A DNA stretch of 64,000 nucleotides. Origin: Porphyra umbilicalis. Its lineage: Eukaryota > Rhodophyta > Bangiophyceae > Bangiales > Bangiaceae. The stretch covers positions 248,001 to 312,000 of the forward strand of contig KV918763.1 in the NCBI GenBank assembly GCA_002049455.2, written 5' to 3'. The position numbers were made by a program, and so were the translations under genes. Positions 38,687 through 49,099 of the stretch are shown here, piece after piece. A model generated the notes under the pieces. That model was given only the letters and a program-made list of their open reading frames with translations, ran no database searches and was not told the DNA's origin. How positions within the stretch are numbered: the first letter of the stretch is position 1; the number at the start of each line of letters is the position of its first letter.

Positions 38687-40762
38687 CTAAAAGAAGTCGC
38701 CTTCCGCCTCGTCCTCCTCAATGATGTCATCCAACGTGCACTCGGAGCTGCCCACAAGCGTGCTGAAGCTCAGGGCCGACGAGTGCCGGCTCGACAGGCC
38801 GCCCGAGCCGCCCAAACCGCCGCCGACGGCGCCAAAACCATGACCGCCCCGCAGGCCGCCACCGGCACCCAGTCCACCGCCACCACGAAAGCCACCACCG
38901 CCGCCGCTGCGGCCGGCACCACCACAAAAGCTGCCGCCCGGCACGCCGCCAAGGCCGCCACCGCCCAGCGCACCCAAGAGGGACCCGCCGCCGCCGCCCC
39001 CGCCGCACAACGAGCTCGGGACCAGGCCACCGCCGCCCGCGGCCTCCGCGGCCGCGGTTGGGTCGTCGAGCCACTCGCACCTGACGGGATCCCGGTGCAT
39101 GTCTGGGCCAATCCACACGCGCGGGAGGCAGCCGAGCTCGGCCGACTCGGGCACGGCCTCTGGCGGCGGGTGCCGAAAGAGCCCGAACGCGAGCAGGCAC
39201 CCAATCATCGAATTGGGGTCCCCCGGCCCCGCGTCAATCATCTCCCGGTGGTTGATCGCTTCGCCAACCCGCAGCGCGTCTGCCGGGTCCGCCTCGTAGG
39301 CAATAATCATGGCCATCCAAAACGCACGGTCCCGCGCCTGGTTGCGCCCCCGCAGCCGCAGCTCCCGCATGACCGTATTCCACCGCGAGTCGTGGGTGGA
39401 GCCCCGCCGCCACTCGGCCATGGAGTAGGCGTAGACCCGCCGCGCGCGGCGGGCGGGGGCGTCGGCAAGCGTCGCGCGCACCCAGTCAGGCACGGCCGTC
39501 TCGTAAGAGAGGTAGCGCGTCGGGTGCGTCCGCACCGCCCACTGCGCCGCGTCGCGCTTGCCCAGCGAGCGCCACAGGGCGGTCGTGCGGACGGTCGGGG
39601 GGAGCTTGGCCTCCTCGGCAACCAGCTCCGCACAAAACCAGGCGGTGGACATGAAGCCGAGGGCAAAGTACGGGCTCAGCTGGGTGCCATAATCCTTGGC
39701 GGGGATTTGGCACTCGGCGAGTGCGGCGTCTTGATACCCGCGTAAGCCCTGCCCGGTGAGGAAGGTGCTCAGCAGCTGCGCGGCGCGGCGCTCGCCGCCG
39801 CGAAAGCTGGTGGTGAGCGGCGTGGCAGTGGTGTCGATAGAGGCGGCGCGGAGCGCCTTGCGCAACTCAAAGTCGTTGGCAAGCCACGTTGCCGCCGTCC
39901 ACCGCGAGCGGCGGCGACCCGACGGGTCTTCCTCGCCCCCAGCGGCAGCGGCCGCCTCGTGGGGCCACACGTAGCCGAGGAGGCTGAGGTCGACGCCCCG
40001 CGACTCGACGGTCAGGTTGGGGGCCTTGGTTGACGGGAGCACCTTGGCGTGCGGGCGGGCGGCGGCCTCAAAGCCCTGCACAAAGTCCTCGTACGTGTCG
40101 GCCGTCCAGTCGGTGACGCCACACTCGGCGACGACGACGGAGGTGTCGACTTGGACGAGCGGAAGCTGCCGCTTGCGGCAGGCCAAAACTAGCTCCTCGA
40201 CCACCTGTACGTCCGTGGTCATACACGGGGTGTCACAAACGACCGACGCGGCTCGGCTCAAGAAGCCCTCTACCGACACCCCGTCGGCGCAGCCGCCAAA
40301 GAGGGAGTCGGGCGCGCACGGCGGGTCGACTCGCACCTCCAACCGCACGTTGGCGGCGGCCAGTGGCGTGCCTAGCTCCGCCAGCCCCTCGAGCAAAAAG
40401 ACGATGTGCCGTACGCTGTGTACTTCGTACGCCTTCAAGGAAACGGCGTAGAGGACGACCAGTGGCAGCCGCTGCGCGTTGGCCATCGCCTTGGCCATCT
40501 CCAGCGCCTCGTTGTGCGCCGACCGGGGGGCGCGGCTGCAGTGATAGAGCACGTAGTCGCCCCTCGACAGCTGCCGCAGCTCTTCTAGCGACGAGCACGG
40601 CATGTGGTGGACGATCATCCGCGCCTCGTCGACGCTCGCCAACGGCGCAAGGCCGACCAACGGGCCATCCCACTGCGCCTGTAGCACAATGCCGACCGGC
40701 GACGAGCTCGTGCGCTGCCGCAAGGATGGGGTTGGGGTCAGGGTCCCCACCTCGGACTCCAT
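38687..40762 (-). CDS. Divergent class II photolyase-like flavoprotein with Gly-rich C-terminal extension
   Basis: 691 residues, single exon, ATG at 40762. The N-terminal photolyase-like Rossmann domain shows YVLYHCSRAPRSAHNEALEM, LPLVVLYAVS, RHIVFLLEGLAELG and PLVQVDTSVVV. The C-terminal half follows class II order: TQLSPYFALGFMSTAWF (class II 'LSPxLHFGQIS'), TAVPDWVRATLADA, YAYSMAEWRRGSTHDSRWNT ('LEAGKTHDxLWNAAQ'), DPADALRVGEAINHRE and GDPNSMIGCLLAFGLF ('DPNGYVGCxWxI'). But the class II RREL-DN motif reads LGKRDAAQWAVR, and the conserved HGFMRMYWAKKILEW block is NQARDRAFWMAMIIAY. A photolyase fold with altered FAD/DNA-binding positions is therefore likely, perhaps a photoreceptor-like or otherwise changed function. 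From about residue 560 a Gly-rich region leads to the acidic end DDIIEEDEAEGDFF. Confidence 0.78.
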   Translation of the reverse strand: MESEVGTLTPTPSLRQRTSSSPVGIVLQAQWDGPLVGLAPLASVDEARMIVHHMPCSSLEELRQLSRGDYVLYHCSRAPRSAHNEALEMAKAMANAQRLPLVVLYAVSLKAYEVHSVRHIVFLLEGLAELGTPLAAANVRLEVRVDPPCAPDSLFGGCADGVSVEGFLSRAASVVCDTPCMTTDVQVVEELVLACRKRQLPLVQVDTSVVVAECGVTDWTADTYEDFVQGFEAAARPHAKVLPSTKAPNLTVESRGVDLSLLGYVWPHEAAAAAGGEEDPSGRRRSRWTAATWLANDFELRKALRAASIDTTATPLTTSFRGGERRAAQLLSTFLTGQGLRGYQDAALAECQIPAKDYGTQLSPYFALGFMSTAWFCAELVAEEAKLPPTVRTTALWRSLGKRDAAQWAVRTHPTRYLSYETAVPDWVRATLADAPARRARRVYAYSMAEWRRGSTHDSRWNTVMRELRLRGRNQARDRAFWMAMIIAYEADPADALRVGEAINHREMIDAGPGDPNSMIGCLLAFGLFRHPPPEAVPESAELGCLPRVWIGPDMHRDPVRCEWLDDPTAAAEAAGGGGLVPSSLCGGGGGGGSLLGALGGGGLGGVPGGSFCGGAGRSGGGGGFRGGGGLGAGGGLRGGHGFGAVGGGLGGSGGLSSRHSSALSFSTLVGSSECTLDDIIEEDEAEGDFF

Positions 40763-42609
40763 GGCCGCCACCACAAGGGTGAGCGCAGACTGACACCACC
40801 AGGCGCAAGGAGGAGAAGCAAGGGCGCTGGTGGTAGGCGAGAGCGGGGCGGAGGGTGAGTCTCAAGGTCGAGAAGCCACACAGCCTCACCTCTGGCGACA
40901 AGGAGGCGCCCGGTCACACCTTTGAGATCCCCGTGCGAGCCGGGTGTGGGAAAAAAACCAGGCGCCGCACACACTACAAGTCGCAAGGGGGAGAGCCGGC
41001 GGACGCGGCACCCAGAGGAAAAAACCAAACGGCGCCGTGTCCAGAGGAACGCCACACGGCGCGGTGCCCCGTCCAACACCAAACGGCGCGGCGTCCACAC
41101 GAGAAGAATCGCGCGCCGCCACCTCCAGTTGCCGGAACAAACAGCCGCCACAGACTTCAGGTTGTCACAGGCCGCTCACTGGCCATCGGGAGGCGGGCGG
41201 CCCTGCCCGCCGTTCGTTCACGCAAGGCCCGCCCGTCACCTGCACCCGGACGGGAAAGACGTGCGCCGGGTATCGCGACCTGCTCGAAGACGCGGCTAAG
41301 GATGGACGATCGGCGGCTCACAGGTGTCACACCGCGCAACCGCCGCCCCGTCGGTGCCGCGAGGTGAGGCGCCCCCGCCCGACTTGTGAGGTGTGCGGCC
41401 ACCGGCACGACTACCGACCGGAGAGGTGATTGCCGCCGCCGCACAACCCTGCAATCGTGGTGGCGGGTTTCGTCGTTCGCCCAACTAGCATGCCTGAAGG
41501 GCAGTCGCTCATCAGAGCCGCCGACCGGTCTGGCCTCCATATACCCGCCGACAGGCGACACGTCGCGTCGCCCTCGAAACAGCGGTGGAAGAGCGCAGGA
41601 GGGGAGAGCGGAATGAAGAGCACACCAACAGCGCTTGACAGGGCTGGAAAGCACACGGAAAATTTGCCTGCAGGCAACCGCGAGCGAGGCGCTGCAATGG
41701 GTACAGTAGGGTACAGGACCGTCTAGCCAGGCATCGCCATCTTGAGCCACAGCCCGGGTAGGAGGAGAACAAAATATGTACGCAACCGCATTCTCGGCTC
41801 GACGAGAAAGGCCCGCGTGCGTGGCGGTCAGAGTCCGTCCGTAACAGTCACTGCACGACAAAGCACCACCTGCACGAGCGAGACCAAGGCATCTTCCACA
41901 CAACAAAATATTCCACACCTGTGCGAAGCGGCTCGACCATCGTGGGCACAAGAGCTGGTACGATAACATGGGCCAGATGGGGTAAATACAGTACATGAAG
42001 TATGTGCTCGACTACCATTCTGTTCATCTGTCAGTACAAACTCCCAGTCCGTGGTTTAAGTCTCCACTGTTCGCCAGAAGCGGTGTATTAACCACGTGTC
42101 AATCAAGCTATGCATAATCCCAGGTGTGTGGAGCAACCCATCCGCCGTGCTTTGGCACAGCCCAACGCGCTTCATGCTGAGTTCACTGCGACAAGACGCA
42201 TGAGACTCAGTTAAGTGAGCTTTGGAAACATAGTGCCCGACGTTGACATTGAAGGCGAGTCGTATCTGTTGACAAGCCAGAGAGGGCGCGAAAGCTGGGT
42301 ATCGCCCAGTGCTGACGACGCACGTTCACGAGGCTGACCAAGCCGTCGCAGTCGTCGCTTGCGCACGAACACGCTGCTACAGACACTCTGAGCCGGAAAT
42401 GCATTCGCCGCTCCATCCCCCCCACGCATTCGGGACAAAAAGTGGATGGTGAGTTGTACCGAAGCGCCGCCTGAGCCATTCCATCGCACAAACTGCACCT
42501 TTGTGCATCTCCACTGGTGGGCGGAACGACAATGCTCGCCCTGAACGTCCAAACGCCTTGTCCGTTGGCGCCTATGTTCCCAGCCCGCCGTAGCAGCAAG
42601 CCTCCTACT
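40763..42609. other. Intergenic with degenerate short repeats
   Basis: About 1.85 kb. At about 41020-41115 a roughly 27-nt unit built on ACGGCGC(C/G)GTG/GTCC recurs in degenerate form. The 41740-42250 part is less GC-rich and has several GTAC/ACAGTAC motifs. No gene is recognised. The promoter of the photolyase-like gene should lie near 40770-41000. Confidence 0.45.
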
Positions 42610-44184
42610 TCATGTCGGCTCCTGCAGCTGGACGTCTGGCGGGAGCACCTCCTGCCAGTTGCGAGGCACCAAAAAGGCCCAGCGCCCCTCCCCCCCCCAC
42701 GGCACGACGACCACCCCCCCGTAGCTCGTCCGCCACACCCCGTGGCGGTGGTCCGACATGGCGCCGACGCGCTTGGCGACCGGCTCAATGTTGCCCGGCG
42801 GGAAGCGCACGGCCACATCCCCGTCGGCGGTGCGGCTGCGAAGGTAGTTTGTGTAGCGCCACAGGGTGGCGGCGCGGAGGCGCGCCCAAAACGCCGCCGC
42901 GTACACGTCTGGGGCGAGGTAGGCAAAATCCGCCGCCGCCCACGCTACCCCCTCCGTGGCGGTGACGACCTTGGAGATGTGGGCCTTGTAGTCAAACGAG
43001 GCGGACGCGCCGGCTTCGCCAAAGTTGGCGACGCGCGACACCTCTGGGCGGATGGCATGGCGGCCCCGCCGCTGGTCGGGGTGCCGCATCCAGTCGTCCC
43101 AAAACAGTTTGGGCCACTTGGGCGCCAGCTCCCCGTACAAACGCCGGGTGAGCGTCCAGCCGAGGCCCGGGAACCAGTCGGTGCGGTGGAGGGCGGCGGG
43201 GTCGCCGCCGAGCGACGGTTTGCCATTGTCGTTCCACCCCGACACGCAGTAAAGGGTCGGGTCCGCGTCGAGGAGCGGCGCGGTCGCCACCCAATAGTCA
43301 AACGCGTCGGGCGCCAGCTCCATGTCGTCCTCGAGGATGATGACACGTTCAAAGCTCGGGTGCTCCCCAAACAGCCGCCGCAGGGCGTACTCATAGTGGC
43401 GCGTAATCTTGCGGTAGGCGACCACGTTGAGGAACCAATAGTCGGACGGGTCGACGTCGGCCGGGTACGGGGAGGTGTGTGCCCAGTGGGTGTAGGTGAT
43501 ATTGGCCGCCGCTGCCGTCGCCTCAAAGGCGGTGACGACGGCCGTGACGTTGGCGTAGGTGTCCAAGTCGCCCTCGCCCTGCGCGTCTTGTGATACAAAA
43601 AGGGGGAGGGCGCCGGCGCGGTGGGGATGCACGGCCGCCACAGACGATAGGGAGCGGGTCAAGTAGTCGGCGCGGGAGTGGGTAAAGAGCAAAACGGCGG
43701 TAGTGGCCTCGATGTGCGCAAGCCGGCCGAGGGGGGGGTGGCCTCCACCGACAGCGGATGAGGAGTCTCCCACGTTCGATAGAGCGCTGTCAGAGACGTC
43801 ACTACGCATCGCGTCGATCGACAGGGCCGGAGCGGGGGACGGTGGCAACGTCGAGGCGCTCGCCACCGCTTCCGCCGCCGTCACCGGCGCAGCCGTCTTG
43901 CCACGCCAGTATCCAAGAAGACGCCCGCCCTTAACTGCTATCCGCACAACGAGTACGGCTACGGCTATTGGCAGCAGCAACCGTAGCACCCAGCGCCAGG
44001 CGCCTGCTGCAGGCGGGGCGGACCCGCCCGCAACGGGCGGTCGGCGACGGTCGCCGGAAAAGGACGGCGCCCGCCGACTCGCCGGTGAGGTGCCGTCATC
44101 GCCATAGTTCTTGGACCGTCGACGTCGTCGGGGGGCGCCCGCCGACGGGGGCGCCGTAGCCCCGACGATGTCAGTCGTCGCCAT
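42610..44184 (-). CDS. MGAT1: Alpha-1,3-mannosyl-glycoprotein 2-beta-N-acetylglucosaminyltransferase-like (GnT-I, GT13)
   Basis: Adds GlcNAc from UDP-GlcNAc to the Man5 N-glycan core in the Golgi. The 524-residue single-exon protein is type II: an Arg/Pro-rich cytosolic tail, a signal-anchor WVLRLLLPIAVAVLVVRIA at about 67-85, a stem, then the GT13 domain. Visible motifs are AVLLFTHSRADYLTRSL, PLFVSQDAQGEGD, FERVIILEDDMELAPDAFDY (EDD metal/UDP site), LYCVSGWNDNGK, LHRTDWFPGLGW, LFWDDWMRHPDQRRGRH and RPEVSRVANFGEAGASAS. These match GnT-I (CVSAWNDNG, RTDFFPGLGW, WDDWxR, RPEISRT). POMGNT1 shares the fold, but the architecture lacks its stem domain. The family is sure; the acceptor is inferred. 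Confidence 0.93.
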   Translation of the reverse strand: MATTDIVGATAPPSAGAPRRRRRSKNYGDDGTSPASRRAPSFSGDRRRPPVAGGSAPPAAGAWRWVLRLLLPIAVAVLVVRIAVKGGRLLGYWRGKTAAPVTAAEAVASASTLPPSPAPALSIDAMRSDVSDSALSNVGDSSSAVGGGHPPLGRLAHIEATTAVLLFTHSRADYLTRSLSSVAAVHPHRAGALPLFVSQDAQGEGDLDTYANVTAVVTAFEATAAAANITYTHWAHTSPYPADVDPSDYWFLNVVAYRKITRHYEYALRRLFGEHPSFERVIILEDDMELAPDAFDYWVATAPLLDADPTLYCVSGWNDNGKPSLGGDPAALHRTDWFPGLGWTLTRRLYGELAPKWPKLFWDDWMRHPDQRRGRHAIRPEVSRVANFGEAGASASFDYKAHISKVVTATEGVAWAAADFAYLAPDVYAAAFWARLRAATLWRYTNYLRSRTADGDVAVRFPPGNIEPVAKRVGAMSDHRHGVWRTSYGGVVVVPWGGEGRWAFLVPRNWQEVLPPDVQLQEPT

Positions 44185-44664
44185 GATGATGAACTGTGGT
44201 CGTGGTGGTGGCGGAAAGAGGAAGAGTGGTGACTGTCATGGGCGACCCAGCGAGTCGAAACTGCAATATTCATTTCCGATCTGCAGGGGTTCTACTACTG
44301 TACTGCGGGCGCGTTGGCGAAGAGACCCTGCCCTAGTTTTGCTTCACAACAGGAAGTAAGTTTGTCCAGGCAATTCACTGCAATGTCCAGCCAACTGCAC
44401 AACGTGCGAGTGGGGTCTGCTTTTCTTTCTCGTCTGTGGCTCGGCTCTTTGCGCCGTCTTTGCCCCGTGAACGACGTCCTAAGCGTCCATCACGGCGGAA
44501 CAATGCTCGTCGTCACTCGGGTGGCCACCCCCACCCCCCCTCCGAGGCTATCAGACGGCCGGAGGCCACGCTGCGGGCATGTACATCGGCCTCCCCCACC
44601 CCACTCCAAATTGGCGGCTGACCAGCGGCAGCGTCGCCCGTGGCGGCCGCCGCCACGAGAAGTG

Positions 44665-44720
<56 letters not shown>

Positions 44721-46700
44721 GTCGCCGAGTTGCGCTACGCTGCGGGGAGGCGAGGGCGGCGAGTGCGTGCGCGGCGGCGCGGGTGGGGGTGGTGGCGCCT
44801 GCGGCGGCTGCAAGGGGTAGCGGCGGGTATCACAGGGGCTGCGGCCGCCGCAGGCACCTGGGGTGGGCGGCTTCCGCGCGGCCGCCGTGGGTGTCGGCCG
44901 CTGCCGCGGCCGCCCCCAAAGCTTGGCGCGCGGAGGTAGCGGATCCGCGGCTGGAGGGCGCCGTCGGCAGTGCCGCCGGCGAGGTAGCGGATGGCGGCAC
45001 GCGGCGCGCGGCCGGGTCGGTGGCAGGGGGGGGGGGGGTGTCGCCTGTGTGCGTGTCGACATCGGTGCCGCTGTCCGTGGCGGTGGGGAAACGGCTGGTG
45101 CCCGTGACCGCGGCGGCCGTGGCCCTGCGGCCACCCCGTGGCAGGCGGGCCGAAGGCAGCGGTCGCCGCAGCCGAGGCACACCCAATCGGTTGCCCGCAG
45201 GACGGCAGCGGCCCGGCGGGCAGCGGGTGCCGTCTCCGCCGTCGCCGCCGCCGCCGCCGCCATGGCGCGGAGGAACCTCGAGGAAGTGACCTCTGTGCGT
45301 GGTGGGTAGGCGACGGCCGCGGGACGGGAAAGGACAGGGGGGGGGGGGGTGCAAGGCCAGTGCGTCGACACGCTCGGCGGTCGCACTGCCGGCGCCGTCG
45401 GGCGGCACGGGGCACAGGCCGCGACCGGCGGCGGGAGGAGGCTCGTGCGACGGCAGGTGCGGCGGCGGGAGGTGGCGTTGTCGCCGCCGGGGCTGCCGTG
45501 GTCGCGACAGCGGTGGCGCCGCTGCCGCTAGCGACGCGTGGCAGCGCCGTGCGGCGGCGACGTGACGGTTGGCGCAGGCGGCAGCTGTGCCGGCGGTCGG
45601 CTGGACCGCCAGTTGGCGCGGCAGCGCGCGCACACGGGCGACTGGCGCGACGCGACCGCGGCGTCATCGTCGTGCCGCTGCTGTGGCACAGGGGGGCGGC
45701 AGACAGAGGCCACCCCGTCCGCGCCGCCACCTCGGCGGCGGCGCCGCCGTGTTACCGCCGCCGCACTGCCGCCGCCGCTACCGCCGCCGGACTGGCCGTC
45801 GCGACACCGCCCCGCGCCCTCGGCTCCCCCTTGACGGGGGGCGCGCTCCGCAGGTCCCCCAGTCCGCCTTGGCAACAACTAGAGTACAGCCTAAATTTAG
45901 TTCCCCTCCCCCCCCCCTCCCCACGCGCTGCCATCACCACCTCCGTCTCCATCAATCAGCTCACGAACTGTACCTGGATGGCAATCACCATGTCCACCAC
46001 TGCCCCGCCCCCGCTCCCCCACCCAGCGCCCCACGTCCGCGACCATGGAGCCAGTCTGAAAGCCCTGGCAGAGGCCCGCTCGACCGAGAGAGTAAACTGG
46101 GCGGCTCCGCGTCAGAATCACTCTCCCGCTTGCCGCGACCGCTCGGCCCGCACCGTTCAACTTCAAACGACCTCCCACGAACGACCCCCTCTCCAGCACA
46201 CCCACCTTACCCATGCACCAAGTATCCGAAACTTACGACCCCAGACCCGCTCCACGACGGCGTAAACGCACCACCCCCCTTCACGGGTGTTTCCAACCAC
46301 AACCTTGAGCGACAACCACGTCCGCGTTCCGTATTTAATATCGGCGATGACGATGAACACAACCTCCGCCACTTGACACACACCCCGGCGGACGTCCACT
46401 GACACTCTCCCTCGCAAAAAAACGGAGCGCAAAGGTGACCTCCGTCCACAAGAGCCGAGCAAAGTGTCCCACGGTTATTTTTAAGTACTCCCGCAACGAG
46501 CACTAGAAGAAAAAATATTACATGGAGGTCCCCCATTATCTTCCGGGTACAGTTCCTGTGACCCAAAGGCCATGGAAGTGTATTGAAAACGACAAATGTA
46601 TGCATACGATGCTAAAGCGCAGAGCCCATATTGAGCGGGCTCGTAAGGTGCGTCTGCTTGGCGGCAGGGTGACGAGCACTTCCTGGTGACTGTCTAGAGC
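44185..46700. other. Long GC-rich stretch, no firm gene
   Basis: About 2.5 kb. It has a (GCC)n run at about 44670-44710 and many open frames on both strands. A minus-strand frame at about 44490-45263 starts [18 protein letters not shown] and contains DWVCLGCGDRCLRPAC, which could be a small zinc-binding site. The rest is Pro/Arg-rich and frame-ambiguous, so I do not call a gene. The 46200-46620 part is less GC-rich and holds nothing recognisable. Confidence 0.4.
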
Positions 46701-46703
46701 TTA

Positions 46704-46770
46704 CAACGAAGCAGAGAGACGCATGGCGACCTTTTCGCAACGAAGCAGAGAGACGATGGCGACCTTTTCA
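46704..46770. repeat. Two-copy tandem duplication, 34/33 bp
   Basis: CAACGAAGCAGAGAGACG plus (C)ATGGCGACCTTTTC occurs at 46704-46737 and again directly after at 46738-46770. The copies differ by one deleted base and the last base. It lies 90 bp downstream of the tRNA-like sequence on that sequence's strand. Confidence 0.9.
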
Positions 46771-46860
46771 CGCTGTTTTCAGCACGCCTCGACCGCTCCG
46801 TATGCTGGAACACATGAAGTGCCATGATGGGCAATTTCCTACAAAAAGATGCCCCCGGTG

Positions 46861-46950
46861 GGGTGGCCGATACACTCGAACCCACGACCTTCAGATTACT
46901 GATGGTTATATCATATGAGACTGACGCTCTGCCAACTGAGCTACAAGGAC
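46861..46950 (-). tRNA. tRNA-Met(CAU)-like sequence with 17-nt intron, degenerate T-arm/acceptor
   Basis: On the minus strand GTCCTTG, TAGCTCAGTTGGCAGAGC (A box, D-arm) and TCAGT-CTCATA...A-TCTGA (anticodon arm with CAT) match eukaryotic elongator tRNA-Met. The anticodon arm is interrupted by 17 nt (46897-46913) placed one base 3' of the anticodon, the standard eukaryotic tRNA intron site. The B box GTGGGTTCGAGT follows. But the expected T-stem partner CCCAC and acceptor partner CAAGGAC are absent; instead GTATCGGCCACCCC follows. It is therefore a damaged tRNA gene, a tRNA-derived SINE head, or a tRNA with an unusual 3' arrangement. No second, intact copy is seen in the window. Confidence 0.6.
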
Positions 46951-47466
46951 GGAGATTGATGTCAAAGGTGCACACCAGCACATATTTATTTTAATGATAT
47001 TTTGTAGGGTTCTCGCTGTTGTTCAGCTGTTGAGCAGTGCCAGAGCCGCCGACGTCGCACTCACCGACTTCCGAACGGGTGGCGACTTTCCCCTGTACAC
47101 ACTACTGCATTGTAGTGGTACAATGAATGCTTGTTTCCTTCACGAGTGAGCCGCCGATCGGCATCCCAGTTGGACGGTGGCAACGGATGGCTGCTGACCG
47201 ACCTGCCACAACTACAAGGAGCACGTGTAGCAGATGTAGCGCTACGTGGCAGGGCAGAAGAGCCACTAGGGGGAAAAACGGACCATGCCGGTCCTGCAGC
47301 GATGTGAAGGACCAGGTTTTTCGTCAGACAGACCGCGCTGTGACTCGTTTGCCAGTACCTACTCGGCTTCCAGGCGGTACAGAGTCCTCTTCTCACTCGC
47401 AGCGCAGGCACACAAACTCCGGAATCCACAAGAACGTCTATGAAGAAGTAAACCACACACGCAGGC
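46951..47466. other. Intergenic, nothing recognised
   Basis: About 515 bp between the tRNA-like sequence's 5' side and the end of the ferredoxin-like frame. Starts with an AT-rich patch (46980-47010). Confidence 0.4.
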
Positions 47467-48047
47467 TCAAAAATGTACGACGGGCAGCATGGCGCTTCGC
47501 TCAAACCACCCTGTGGACGCAGCGTGCAGCCGCGGAGCCCCTCTCCCAGCCGCCCAACATCGACCGCCGTCACACCACGTCCCAATCATCACCATCGTCG
47601 CCCTCCCCCTCCCCCCCCCAAACACCGTCACCGCCAGCTCCCCGCCGCCGCCGCCGACGCCGCCGAGCCCCCCACCCGCCACCGCCGCGGCGGGCCCAAT
47701 GCCGACTTGACAGGCGCGCACAAAATCGCCGTGTGGGCCGGCTTCGACCTCACACCGGTAGCAGCCGCCCGTGCGGCACCAGTCGTCGTCGCCGGGCCGT
47801 CGCACGAGCGCGCCGGCGCGGATTGCCACGTCCAAGAGGGTGTCTTCCCCAGCAATGGGTGCCGTCGCGCCGCCGCCGGGGGAAAAGATGACCGCCGTGG
47901 TGTCTGCCAGCAGGGGCGGGGGGGGGGGGGGGGGTCGGCCGCCTGCGAGCGGGCGCAGGTGGGCGGGGGGGGCGGACGCCGCCTCCGCTGATGCGAGCGC
48001 GGTGGGGGGGAGGGTAGACGCAGGGGTGCCACAGGGAGGAACCCCAT
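47467..48047 (-). CDS. [2Fe-2S] ferredoxin-like protein with plastid-type leader
   Basis: The domain AVIFSPGGGATAPIAGEDTL continues LDVAIRAGALVRRPGDDDW and then CRTGGCYRCEVEAG. This places three cysteines in the C-x4-C-x2-C spacing of plant-type ferredoxins, and a fourth follows in FVRACQVG. The preceding leader from ATG 48047 (MGFLPVAPLRLPSPPPRSHQ, Arg/Pro-rich) looks like a transit peptide. It is in a different frame and joins at the 18-nt G run near 47918-47935, so a homopolymer length error is assumed. No in-frame ATG exists otherwise. The domain is larger and more Gly-rich than photosynthetic PetF, so an electron-transfer role outside photosystem I is possible. The stop at 47467 is uncertain because the tail after VTVFGG has unusual composition. 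Confidence 0.62.
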
Positions 48048-49099
48048 GGAGAAAGGGGCGGGGGAAAGAAAACTTGCGGGCAGAGAGATGCAATCCGCGT
48101 GGGGAGGCGCAGATGGAGGTGGCGACGGGGATCGGCACTGGAAAGGAGGTTCCTTGGCGAGCGGGGGAGACACAACAGGCAGAGACGGGAAAGAACCAAA
48201 GCCAGAGGTGGGGGGGGCGGATGTCAAGTGCGGGGTGGGTCGGGTCCTCGAGGTCAGCGCGTCGGACAGGGAGGTGGGCAGGAAGGCGGCGGTGCCGTGG
48301 TGGACACGGTAGAGGATCCGCCACGATGGCTCTCACGCCGGGGTGCGTCGAATGGCGGGATCACGCGCAGATCCGAGGTCGTGTCGGGTCTCGCTGCACC
48401 CGCCAACTGGCGCCTGGACCGAATTGAATCGAGCTACTCAGAAGGCGGGAGCCATCGCTGCCGCGCGCGCCTGGCCAGGGCACGGCAATGGGCGCCCTTT
48501 TAACGGAACTGTTACCGACTGCCCCTGCCACCAACCTCGACGACAGACGCTTGCTCTCCGCTGCTTCAAAACCACCGATGTTCTGTCCGCTGTGGTTCTC
48601 ATCCGGGCTGAGGGCGGCGGATGGTCTCCTCGACGACAACGTCGTCCGTAGCCGTGGGTCGACAGACCGTGAGCATGAGAGTCAGGGCCAACCAACCGAG
48701 CCCGTGTGTAATCTGTCCGTCACGCCCACAACCCCCCTCTCGACCGTCGTGCCGCGCCGCGGCCGACGGGGGCCACCACGTGGCCGGTCACCCGCACCGC
48801 GCCCGGCGAGCGGACGCGGCCCGCCGACCCCGCGTCAGCGGCGAGGTCCCGCCCCGCCGGCCCCGCCGCCACCGCCGCCAGGGCAGCCTCCTCCCCCACC
48901 GCCCCCGTCACCGACGGTCGGGCGGGGCGCTCCGCGGCGGCGACCGCAGCACCCACCCCCCGCCGCGCCGCCGCTTGCGCGGGCGCGTTCGGGTGCAGCA
49001 GCGCCTCTGGTACCGGGTCGGGCAGCGGGTCCCGCGCCGCCGCGGCGGCGTCGGCGCCAGCAGGCGGGCGCACCACCTCTGCCGGCGCCCCGTTGGTGG
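48048..49099. other. Intergenic or 3' region of the GT25-like gene
   Basis: About 1.05 kb. The right part (48720-49076) has an Ala-rich minus-strand frame (EEAALAAVAAGPAG) directly after the GT25-like stop. It could be a C-terminal extension reached by frame slippage, but there is no proof. The left part should hold the promoter of the ferredoxin-like gene. Confidence 0.35.

Noticed and set aside
45200-45263. Possible zinc finger DWVCLGCGDRC
   Set aside because: Two CxxC-like pairs in a short stretch but no matching family beyond them; the surrounding sequence is Pro/Arg low complexity.
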